From: Brassica napus
Lineage: Eukaryota > Streptophyta > Magnoliopsida > Brassicales > Brassicaceae
Assembly (NCBI RefSeq): GCF_020379485.1
Contig: NC_063446.1
Coordinates: 18,239,525 to 18,303,524 of the forward strand
Reading direction: 5' to 3'
Length of the DNA: 64,000 nucleotides
Part shown: positions 24,701 through 34,825 of the stretch, piece by piece
Position numbering within the stretch: position 1 is the first letter of the stretch
Layout of the letters: each line of letters opens with the position of its first letter
Made by a program: the position numbers and the translations under genes
The notes under the pieces: generated by a model
The model's database searches: none
The model's input: only the letters and a program-made list of their open reading frames with translations
What the model was told of the DNA's origin: nothing

Positions 24701-25257
24701 AAATGAGGAAACCTTATCTGTTATATATTTTTTTTTAAAACGTCTTTAAAATACAAAAATGAGGACACCTTATATGTTATATTTTTCTTATATGTTAGAT
24801 TTTTTCTTATATGTTATATTTTGATTTTTTTTTAAAACGACTTTAAATTACAAAAATGTTAGTTTTCCTTAAGTATACGACTAAAAACATTAAAATGACA
24901 TGTATCAATTCGATGGTTGATTTGAATGCTTTCAAAACATATGGAAGATATAAGTTAAAATAATTCAACTGTGAAAACAATACTGTTCACTTTTTTCAAG
25001 AATGTGTTCGATGGAAAAAATAAAGTTTTTATGTCATAATTTGTTTAATGTCCAATCCGATCAACCTATGATGTATTAATTATAGTTTCGTTCCATCATT
25101 TTAATAAAAATTGATCTGATCCATCGGAAAGTAATTATATAATAACAACAAAAAATATTGTATATATAAAAATAAAATTATCAAATATATAAAAAAGAAA
25201 TTATCGATAATATATAGAAATAAACTCACCCTGCACAAGGCGGAGGTGTTATCCTAG
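21794..25257 (+). mobile_element. non-autonomous Helitron with a five-unit tandem array
   Basis: The 5' end TCCCCTATATATTAATTGG starts at 21794 after an A. The 3' end has an imperfect hairpin (CACC..GGTG, 25237-25249) followed by TTATCCTAG ending at 25257 and then T. This fits A|T insertion and the CTRR terminus of Helitrons. Nearly all of the body is a tandem array of ~600-bp units, listed separately. No helicase or replication initiator is encoded. Confidence 0.75.
21978..25060 (+). repeat. five tandem ~600-bp units
   Basis: The landmark CACTAGAGAACATTATAT occurs at 21978, 22598, 23223, 23821 and 24435, giving spacings of 620, 625, 598 and 614 bases. Each unit has the same order: 'TAATATGATTTACATAT', 'AATGATTATGAATAATAAAG', short 'CTTATATGTTATATTTT' repeats of varying number, 'CATGTATCAATTCGATGG', 'GAATGTGTTCGAGG', then the next landmark. 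Later copies are closest to one another, which suggests expansion by unequal exchange or rolling-circle slippage. Recurrent small open frames inside are by-products of the repeat. Confidence 0.92.
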
Positions 25258-25600
25258 TATATGGTATTCAATCAACGAGTATGTTTAGATTGCAAGAGTG
25301 AATCACAATACTAAAAGGGGAATATGGCAAGCATAGAGGGATGCCACATCAGTTAAAATAATCATCCAATCAAATGTTTCTAAATTACCATGTCATTCTT
25401 TTGTTAATCGAGATAGATTGGCCCATTTTTAACGAGCCCGAGCCTCTTTCTAAATACACTGCTTCCGAGTCGTCTCCGTCTCTTCGCCTTCAAGATCATC
25501 GCTCCGACTTCTGCAATCCAACAGCTTCCATCGAACAACTATATACGACCTCCATACAACAAATTGCATTACAAAGAGCTCAAAAAAACTCAAAAGAGCT

Positions 25601-26042
25601 AGACGTCGTACCGCTGCAGTGGCCGATTATCGGAAAAAACTCAAATAGCTCGAGTCCCGAGTTCGAACAGGTTCGAATAGTCTACTCCGCCCTATTCGAA
25701 TTCGCCCAGATTCAATTGCATCATTCTATAGAATATGTACTTTAGTTCGAAAAGGGTTTGATTTGCGTTGAATCTAGGTCTCCTTGGCGTCTCAATCTGG
25801 GGGCATCGGATTTAATTGAAATTTGTTTACTTTAAGCTCTCGATTCTAAGGTTAGGTACTGTCTCAGCTCTTTGAACGATGATTAACAACAAAGAGGGAT
25901 TTGTGGTCTTGCAGCTAGGGATAACTTGAGAGGATCTAAAAAGGAATTCAACAAAACTGAAGATGATCTCAAGTCTCTCCAAAGTGTTGGTCAGATCATC
26001 GGAGAAGTCCTTCGACCTCTCGATAATGAAAGATGTAACCTT

Positions 26043-26073
<31 letters not shown>

Positions 26074-26279
26074 AGCTAATAACCCTATTTTGCTTCTGTG
26101 AGATTATTGCTCATTGAATGTTTTGTTCTTGTGTCCTCATAGTGATTGTCAAAGCTAGCAGCGGTCCTCGGTATGTGGTAGGCTGCCGTAGCAAAGTGGA
26201 TAAGGAGAAGCTGATCTCAGCAACTCGAGTTGTTCTTGATATGACCACACTAACAATTATGAGAGCCCTTCCCCGAGAA
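25601..26279 (+). pseudogene. RPT4: 26S proteasome regulatory ATPase RPT4 (subunit 10B), 5' fragment
   Basis: Three pieces with the expected splice phases: 25601-25670, 25915-26034 and 26143-26279. They spell RRRTAAVADYRKKL, then the coiled-coil and OB-domain part of RPT4 ([56 protein letters not shown]). An in-frame TAG at 25646 and loss of a few codons break exon 1. Everything after the OB domain, including the whole AAA+ ATPase with Walker A and B, is missing. The parent unfolds substrates in the 19S base. The leader upstream (about 25420-25600) also looks captured. A (CT)n tract sits in the second intron (26046-26073). Confidence 0.9.
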
Positions 26280-26563
26280 GTAAGATCCTTGCATCTGATC
26301 CTCTCCAGCAGCCATTTTCACCCCTGACATCCCTTCCAATCATCCTAGCACAAGAGAAACCAAGAAGAAAAACAACATCAATGTCATGCATATATAAAGG
26401 AAGAGAAAGAATTATGAGTTATGAGACAGCTCAGTCATTGTAGAGAACTATAATTTGCTCCAATAATAAACAGTGGTCAACAGGTCAGTTTTACTTAATT
26501 TTAGTCTAGAGATGTCATCATTTTCGTTTTGGATCAATGCTATTTATTTTTATATTCCAGATA

Positions 26564-27200
26564 TTGTTTGAGCTCTTGGCCTAGGTGGAATTGCCGTAGG
26601 AATGATAAAAGAAAAAATACTTGGTTTAGGCAAGTATATGCTATTCAAAGAAATACATCTTTTTGATTCCTCTGAGCCATTTTGAAGCTTGAAGGTTCAC
26701 TGGGAATATACTTCAGGCTCTTTATAAGTTTCCCACTTAGGTTTGATTTTGTTTCTTTCTGTCTTTTCCCCAGGCGTTTACTCAGCATTTGAGTATATAT
26801 GTGGGTGATGCTGAAGAAGTATCACAACACTATAAATTGATGTCAAGACATACAAGAGATTGTTTGGGTACGTGCTTCTTCCTTTTAACCTCGACATGAT
26901 CTATGTTTCATTGTCTGATAAAGTTATGATATATTGTAGGAGTGTCCTTTAGATGTTACGCCTACATATCCGTTTCAGGTTAAGAGTATGTGCAGTTGTC
27001 TGATTGTCTCATTGAAACGCTTAACAAAGATGAAGTGTACTGATTAGCTGTTGCAACTGCAAATTCCTCCCTGAACAAGCCTCCTGCTACTCATCATTAC
27101 AGTGCCTTTCAAACCCACACACCATCAATGGCCACCTTGAACCTTATGTTCTCTGACTTGAAAGCTGGTTGTTGTGCCAACACGGTCGAAGCCTGACTTC
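26564..27200 (+). other. unidentified exon-like fragments inside the Helitron
   Basis: After acceptor-like CAG sites there are short readable stretches: about 26572-26632 (LGLGGIAVGMIKEK) and 26775-26871 (AFTQHLSIYVGDAEEV...RDCL), the latter followed by a GT donor. I do not recognise the parent gene or genes. They may be further captured exons. The open frames at 27224-27588 have no support. Confidence 0.35.
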
Positions 27201-27956
27201 TTAGGTTCGGTGCGGCCTGTAATGTGAAGAAAGGGAGAGAGCTCATAAGACCGACATGCTGTATCGTCATCATTTCATCATTAGTTAACTATCATAATGG
27301 TCCAGTTTTTGGTTGGGTCACAAAACCTTTGATGGGTCTCACGTTTGGTGGGTCACTCCCAACTAAATTTTGTAAATTTTTTTTATTCACAGCAACTTTT
27401 GTTTCATGGTCGAAAGCTCAAATCCACGTCAGTCAGTTGCCTCCGATGGGTCTTCTTCATCTCCTTCTATTGTATTCTTTTCTATATTGTTTCTATATTG
27501 TAAAATACATGTATTAGCCTACCACTTCTTCTCTGATTCAAACTGTTTTCACAAATCAAATTCACCAGTTTTGTATATTATAAGTTAGCTGTTTTTTTTG
27601 TTTTTCGTCTAGAAATTTGAGTTCATTCATGTTCATGTTTATTTATAAAGATCTATAATATTTTTTTTTCTACGTTTCAGATACTACATTACCATCCACT
27701 TATATTGTAGAATAAGAGAATCCATAAAATTGATTCTCTAGATGATTAAGAGTATTATAATTCTTATGAGGAATTTTGTGGACCATTTTTTTAATTAAAT
27801 TTTACATTGCAGATAAGTGTATGTGAAGTGTTTCTCAGACTAATGATTAGTTTATTATTGTAGCTTAATGAATGTGTTAGTTTAACAAATACCAATGCCG
27901 AATTATAACTTAGGCATACTTGATAGTCGTAAAGTTCTGACTAATACAATAAAACC

Positions 27957-28797
27957 AATGTTTTGAAATCCGACATGGAAACTGAACTAGAAGACTGACC
28001 AGGTTATCGAACAGTCAGTTAATAAATTAATTAATTTAATTAAATAATAATATATTAGCTATTAAAATATAATACATATTTTATGTTTTAAGAATATTTA
28101 GAAAACACTTAAATTTTTTTATTTTTTTATTATCATTTAACATACAAAATATCAAAAAGTAATTCAGACTATTTAACAATATTGTAACAAGTTAATAGTT
28201 ATGACATCTACTAAAAAAATATCAAGACTTGAAATCCATTAGTATTTAAATGTAAATAGTGAAATGTGAATAGTAAAATTGAACTTTAAATCCAGAAAAA
28301 AAAACAAAATTAAATAATAAAATGTTATAATAGAATGTCAATAACAAAAAAAAACTAATATCGGCCAAATTACATCAACTAATTTTGGTTCTCTCTATCA
28401 TCATTCGCTTAATTTTTTCTTATGGCATAAATCTTCATCAGAATCTAAAAAACACAAATAAATCACAAATTAAATAATATAAATGAGATTCACGGAAAAA
28501 AATAATCAAAAACAAGCAGAAGATACATATTCGACATCCGGATGTAGACAAAGATATCAGTATTTTTTTTAATATGAATAAAAACAAATCTTAATAACAT
28601 AAATAAAAAATCTAAAAAATAAATAAAAGTTACTTAAACCAGTAGTTCAACCGGTTATCGAGTTCCAGATTTTAGTTGTTTTTTGCGGTTTTACTAGGGT
28701 TTTAAATAATGGGTTTTCATAAAACCCAGCCAGATTATATTTGAGTCACCATATTAACCGGTTTAAGCATGGATACATGCCGGGTTTCAAAACACTG
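27957..28797. mobile_element. Mutator-like non-autonomous element
   Basis: The ends AATGTTTTGAAATCCGACAT and the complement of ATGCCGGGTTTCAAAACACTG form inverted repeats. The 9-base duplication AATAAAACC is exact at 27948-27956 and 28798-28806. It is 841 bp, AT-rich inside, with no transposase. It is nested in the Helitron ending at 30521. Confidence 0.72.
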
Positions 28798-28806
28798 AAT
28801 AAAACC

Positions 28807-29682
28807 CATACCACCATTGTACATAAAAACATTACCATATCCCACAATCTCTACAACACAAATTTGAAATTACTCCAATTGAGAAAGATTCTTATGAAAA
28901 CCGGGTCCAAATAAGAAATGAACACAATCCAGTAAAATCAAAAACAAACTTAGAAAATATATTTGAAGAATCAACCATTTTTTTTGTTTTTTTGAGGGGT
29001 TTAAGTTTCTTTTTGGTATTTGGAATAAAAATATAGTATTATAATAAATATATAAATATATAATTAAGAATATTAAAAAAAATTAAAAATAGTTTCAAAC
29101 ATAACTTCGATTTTCAAATTTTTTTTTGAGAAAACAGTTTATGAGAAAAAACGTTTTAAAAAGATTTATAAAAAGTTAGATTTTAAAAAAATTATAATTC
29201 CGAACCTTAATTTTTTTTAAAAAAAATTATATATTTCTTTTTCTTTATTTTTTTTATATTTTTAATTAAAATATTGATTTATTATATATATAAATAACAA
29301 TGACATAAGAATCTTTTGCCACTTAATCAAGAAGATGCTTTTGAAAATGTATCTTTAGTGATGGTAAAAATGAAAAGTTGTAGCTTTTACAATGGTACAT
29401 ATAAAATTTCCCCAGGAATTTTCTCGGACCCAATTTCTGCCGGTACAAAACTTTACGCAAATTGATAAAAAAAAGATAATAATGTGTTATAAAATTCTAT
29501 GGAAATAGATAGTCCAATTAAAACTATAAATTAATAATTTCTATGCATATATATTTTATACAAATAAGAACCAATCATTATAATGGTTGTCTTATATTCA
29601 TAATAGAATTGTTTTATATTTTGTTAACACTTAAATATTTAATATTTTACATTACCGCTTCCTACGTCAATGAAACCATTGT
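28807..29682. other. AT-rich Helitron interior, nothing recognised
   Basis: Low-complexity A/T runs dominate 29000-29300. No coding or structural signal could be supported. Confidence 0.4.
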
Positions 29683-29691
29683 TTCAATAAA

Positions 29692-30338
29692 AACTTATTC
29701 TTGGGTTCACCCCTTAGAGTGAACCTCTAGGTTCACCAACCAATAGGATTATGTTATTTCAAATTTGATATCTTTTATAAAAGGAAACAAAATATTATCA
29801 AGTTATATTATGTTTTTAAAATAAAAAGATAAAAAAATAAAAAATAAAAATAGTAGTAATTACAAAAAAATATTTTTAAGAAAAAACTAAACCCTATATC
29901 CTAATCTCTAAACCCTAAACCCGAAACTCTAAACTCTTGGGTAAATCTTATACCCTTAGATAAACCATAAACTCTAAATCAAAAACACTAAACACTAAAA
30001 CACTCAAGGGTTTAGGATTTTAGTGTTTAGTATTTTTGATTTAGAGTTTATGATTTATCCAAGGGTTTAGGGTTTACCCAAGGGTTTAGAGATTTGGATT
30101 TAGGGTTTAGGGATTAGGATTTAGGGTTTAGTGTTTTGCTGACGACGTTAACAATATTTAAAAAAAAAATCTTTTTTTTTTGTAACAATTATTTTTTTTT
30201 ACCTTTTTATTTTAAAAACATAATAACTTGACAATATTTTGTTTCATTTTTTAAAAGATATCGAATTTTAAAATAATAAAATCCTATTGGTTGGTGAACC
30301 TAGAGGTTTACCCTAGGGGGTGAACCCAAGAATAACTC
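29692..30338. mobile_element. foldback Mutator-like element with inverted telomere-like repeats
   Basis: Nearly the whole 647 bp is one long inverted repeat with arms of about 300 bp. The tips read TTATTCTTGGGTTCACCCC and, reversed, the same with one or two changes. The exact 9-base duplication TTCAATAAA (29683-29691 and 30339-30347) marks the insertion. The inner part of each arm is built of degenerate AAACCCTAAA / TTTAGGGTTT units (about 29889-30140). A transcript would form a long hairpin. No coding capacity. Confidence 0.82.
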
Positions 30339-30521
30339 TTCAATAAATACCAATAACAATCGATAATACTTTTTCTTTTCTTCTTACATTCAGTGATTAT
30401 TTTAATCCAAATACTATTTTATATTTATCATAATTTAGATAAAAATATATTAATCTAATATGATATTTTACTTTAACAATTACATGGAAATTACCCGGGC
30501 GTAGCCCGGGAACAGCTCTAG

Positions 30522-32089
30522 TAATGGTAATTACTTCCAACTAATTGATAGTATATTTTCTAAGGAATATTATGTTTAGATACAAATGATTTGATTTACC
30601 TTTCTTTTTTTATCACAAACTATTTGATTTACCTTAGATTGATATTATTAAAAATGATATAAATGCAGTGGTAGAAATTGTAATTTATAAGATGAAGTAA
30701 AGGATTTTTTTCAAAAGATAATTCAGATTTAATAATATAGATTTCTAAAACATGACATTGATAAACATTTCATAACATTGATAAACTATTATGCATTACA
30801 AAATGACAATGAATACAATACAAACATTCTTGGCCCTCATCCCTTCTCTTCCTATGTCATAACATTGATAAACTAAAAAAACAAAAAAAAACAAAAAAAA
30901 ACATTGATAAACTATTATGCATTACAAAATGACAATGAATACAATACAAACATTCTTGGCCCTCATCCCTTCTCTTCCTAGTAAAAGATATATTTTAACA
31001 TTTAATATTTCCTAAATATATGGAGAATCTTATAATTCATAAATGAAAGATCACAGAGATATCAAAAAGAAATATTAAATAAATTTTTAATGGATCGTCC
31101 AACTTAAAAAATCACACATGAATATTTTCGACGCAATTCTAACTCATTTCATTCGATTGTATCGTGTTTGAATTATATCTACCAATAATTTTTGTTTTAC
31201 GAAAGTACATGTTATTGGTTATAGACTATGTCAATTTTGGAACATGCCCAACAATATTGACACGACGCCAAACTATTTTTATTGATTCTTAAAGTATGGT
31301 CCAATGATTATGTACGTAAAATAAACTCAGCATATTTGTTTTACATATTTATTTTTCATTATATTAGTAGAAGAAAGTAAGTCTGGATAAAATATTTGGA
31401 TCCAAAAAACCGATCGGAACTTGATTTGAAAGTAGTACTAAACACAAACTAAAAACGGTTAAGCACTCAAATGGATCTAAAAATTTAATATCCGGATAAC
31501 CAGACCCGGATCCGATCCACAATGAAATATTTTGGATGCCGAAAATATCTAAAATATAATTTTATACTTAAATATATTAATTATTTTAAATTTTATATCT
31601 ATTAGATATTCAATAATATGAAAATATCTAAACTAACAAAACATGTTCAAAATACTGAAAATATATATTTTCTCCATCTAAATATTTAAACTGAACTATT
31701 TTTTAATGTAAATTTAAGTATTTAGTCTTCTATTATTCATTTTTTTTTTCATTATTCAAATTCTCATGTTTTATATTATTTTTATTTTTGGATTTTGAGG
31801 ATTAAATATATTTAGATTTTTGTTGAAAAAATTATTACATAATTAAAATGTATACATGAACTCGAACCCGAACCGAACCTGCAATGATTTGAACCAAATC
31901 CAAACCAAATTAAAACCAAAATTTGTAAATATCCAAATCATACTTAAATTTCTAACTCTAAAAATCTGAAATCCGAATAAATTAACTGAATCCGAACGAA
32001 TATATGAATGTCTATCCCTTGAAAAGCTATAAGATAAATAGCTTATTACAACATAAAATAAATATTTTAATTAATTATTTCACTCCATA
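30522..32089. other. intergenic with duplications and a MITE remnant
   Basis: A block of about 80 bp ('ACATTGATAAACTATTATGC' to 'CTTCTCTTCCTA') occurs at 30776-30857 and again at 30900-30981, separated by an A-rich spacer. About 31378-32030 contains 'CCGATCGGAAC', 'CGGATCCGATCC' and 'GAACCCGAACCGAACC', a degenerate member of the same hAT-type MITE family as at 56.8 kb. No gene. Confidence 0.5.
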
Positions 32090-32146
32090 TTAAAACAAAA
32101 ATATGAAAACTTTAGTGCCCTTCTGACAAAAAATGAAAATACTTAC

Positions 32147-32275
32147 TGCGCATATTAGATAATCTTCATCGATCAGAGAAGCCGAACATACACTGCTCCT
32201 GAATTTTTCCAAATAAATGAGGATTCCTTTGTTCCATCTTTCCCATGCGTCTGTCTGTTCAATGCTCTTGCCCAT
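32147..32275 (-). pseudogene. possible orphan first exon, unknown protein
   Basis: From the ATG at 32275 a 43-codon stretch (MGKSIEQTDAWERWNKGILI...) runs to a perfect donor-like GTAAGT at about 32146. The composition is more protein-like than the surrounding AT-rich frames. I see no convincing second exon downstream on the minus strand. It could be a relic of a lost gene or chance. Confidence 0.25.
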
Positions 32276-32516
32276 GGTATTTAAATATCATATTTTTATT
32301 TTAAAAAAAAACAGAAAACAAAATAGACACCCAATGCCTTTATGTGTCTCCTACTTCATGAATTATTTTCTAAACAACCCATAAAACTCAACCTCTCCCA
32401 TGTGCCCTCACATGCTTTCCAATGAATTACCAGTCAATTAATTTATTTTCTTTCAAGTTCCATTGAGCGTTGTTTACAACAAAAATAAGACGCCCACTTT
32501 TGATATCACGTTCACT

Positions 32517-32858
32517 ATGGATCTCCGCAAAAGTAGAGCAACAACAACCACCGTTACTCTCTCATGTCTTCTCCTCGTTTCTTCATTCTACACTCTCTCC
32601 ACCGCAAAATCAGCCACAAATCCACCCTCGTACCAACTCTTTCTATTTGTAGGATTCGTTCTAGCCGCAGCTTTGTCGCTTCTGATACTTGTCACTGCTG
32701 CACGAGCCACCATGGTCGCGTGGATAACAGTGATCGTCTTGCTGGCCTTCTCGGGTACACGCCGCCGTGTTCTGGCGAAGCAGGGAAAGATGATAACGAC
32801 GGACGTGGCTATGTGCTTGGTCAGGGTTCTGATTAGTGAGGCAGATCCTCGTGGTTAG
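32517..32858 (+). CDS. small membrane protein of unknown function
   Basis: Single exon, 113 residues, start at ATG 32517, TAG stop at the end. The N-terminus is basic (MDLRKSR) followed by a hydrophobic segment (about residues 14-27, LSCLLLVSSFYTLS). Two further hydrophobic segments lie at about 40-60 (LFLFVGFVLAAALSLLILVT) and 64-78 (TMVAWITVIVLLAFS). A basic loop RRRVLAKQGK and a short C-terminal tail (MCLVRVLISEADPRG) follow. This suggests a small three-span or signal-anchored membrane protein. Codon use is GC-rich compared with flanking DNA, supporting a real gene. By position it would correspond to an Arabidopsis transmembrane protein near At5g50175 (recalled). No enzymatic motif. Confidence 0.75.
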   Translation: MDLRKSRATTTTVTLSCLLLVSSFYTLSTAKSATNPPSYQLFLFVGFVLAAALSLLILVTAARATMVAWITVIVLLAFSGTRRRVLAKQGKMITTDVAMCLVRVLISEADPRG

Positions 32859-33820
32859 TCTGATGGGGTTGGTACGATGTTAAAGAGTATTTACTATATA
32901 CATATTATCCTTGTATATAACTTCAAATTATTCGTTTTGCGAATGATTTTCGGTTTTGTTTTTATTATAATCAAATGTAAGTTTCTAGTATCTATATATA
33001 TGTGTGTGTGGAATTTTTTAAATGTTCATTAAATGCTTGTTAAGTTATGAGACAAATTTTTGGTCAACAGTTACAAAATAATAAAACCGTTCAACGAAGA
33101 ATATAATTGGGAAATTTGTTTTTTTTGGAGAAAAAAATGATAATTATGTTCTATTAGGCTAATTTTTTTTTTGTATCATTTTTTCTTCTAATACCTTTTA
33201 GTATTTTCCAACATAAATTAAATAAATAGTTTTACAAACAAAATAGTAACTACTGATAAAATACATATATCAACTTATTGGTATTTTTTTGTCTAGTTTT
33301 AAAAATATTTAAATCATAATTTCATATTTTGTTCTACAAAAAGTAGAAAAGACAACACAGTAGAAAAAATAATCTATTTTTTTCATTGAATCTAATATAT
33401 TTAGAATACATGATCTACGTAAATAATAGTAATCTAGAAATATTTGGAAAATACATTCCGCGCTTAACCTATCATTCTAAAATTTGTAGAATTCGGAATC
33501 TACGCATTACTATAAATCTAAAATCGGTAAAGATCAGAATCTACATATTACTATAAATCTAAAACTATTAGAAATCGATTTCAAACAAAATCGGAAATTA
33601 GAGCTAAATATGGTCACAACATATCTTAACAGAATCACAATAAATAGCATATTTGAATAACATGCTAAAACTGAACCAGTAAATAATTGGAAGATCTTTT
33701 TTGTTCAGTTAGTTTTAGGTGATTAAGTTATATATAATCATAAAAGGGAATGGCATTGCTTGTAAATATCAAAGCAAATGAATGGTAAAATTTTATTTGT
33801 ACTTCAGTTTTAATAGAATA
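32859..33820. other. intergenic AT-rich DNA
   Basis: 3' flank of the small membrane protein gene. A ~50-bp unit ('CAGAATCTACATATTACTAT' type) is tandemly doubled at about 33485-33560. No gene. Confidence 0.5.
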
Positions 33821-34825
33821 CTAGATTTTGACCCGTGCTTTAGCGCATATATTTTTTTCTTTGCAAGTTTTATATAAATGTGTCAAACCGCAGATGTTGT
33901 TTAACCCAATCAAAAAGATAAGTTTTTTTGTTTATTAGAGCTCATTTAATTTTACTCAAACGAAAGAAGATGCTATATTTCTAGTAATCATTATTGTTGA
34001 TGAGTTTTACAAAGTTTCGATGTGGAGATGTACACTTCATATATAAAGATCTTAAGTATATTTAATGCTTACATAGATTTCTTAAATAAATTGTTTCCTA
34101 AAATCTCGAGGATATATAATATTCTAAATCTTGTTAGATCAATAAAATCTTGTTAACCATGATTTATATTATATTATTTATTTTTAAAAATATTAATAAA
34201 GAACAACTATCAAGAAAATAGAAAAATATGTTAAGTGGTTTTGTGTTTTAAAACGTCTAAATTACTTTTAGTGAATTACACAATTTTTGCTTTTTAAGTT
34301 TTATATAAATGTGTCAAATATTTGTAAGTTCATGTTTTTATATATTATTAAACTTTAATTCAAAATGCGGGAAAACATTTGGAGTTCAACGTTTTAGAGA
34401 ATTGTTCATGTTTTTCACATAGTGACAATATTCTCCTCGTTGTATTCAAAAACTTGGCTGAATTACCGGTTTTACAGCTAGAAAAACGCTAATGGAGGTA
34501 ACCTACCGCGATTTTGGCACTATTTAAAGATTTAAACGGTTGATTTAAAATAACTGAACACTATTACACGAAGTAATTTCCAAAGAGTAATAAAAAAAAT
34601 TGTTTAAACCCAATTAAAAAGATAGACTTTGGTTTTACTATGACCCAATTGATTTTATTCAATCAAAAGAGTATGCTATATTTATAGTAATCATTCTCGT
34701 TGATGATTTTCACAAAATTTAGATGTGGGACATTTCCACTTCATATACATAAAAATTTCAAACATATTTAATGCTTATAGAGATTCCCTGCATAAATTGT
34801 TTCCTAAAATCTTGAAAATATATAA

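Larger units (their letters stand above)
25303..30521 (+). mobile_element. Helitron carrying host gene fragments
   Basis: A plausible 5' end TCACAATACTAAAAGGGG begins at 25303 after A. The 3' end is a strong hairpin CCCGGGCGTAGCCCGGG (30494-30510), then AACAGCT and CTAG ending at 30521 followed by T. The interior holds the promoter-side part and three exons of an RPT4 gene, other unidentified exon-like pieces, and two Mutator-like MITEs inserted later. The 3' end is convincing. The assigned 5' end is inferred; a smaller element using the same 3' end is possible. Confidence 0.6.

Noticed and set aside
27224..27588. Protein-coding ORFs in the Helitron
   Set aside because: Composition and lack of motifs or splice context suggest chance frames.
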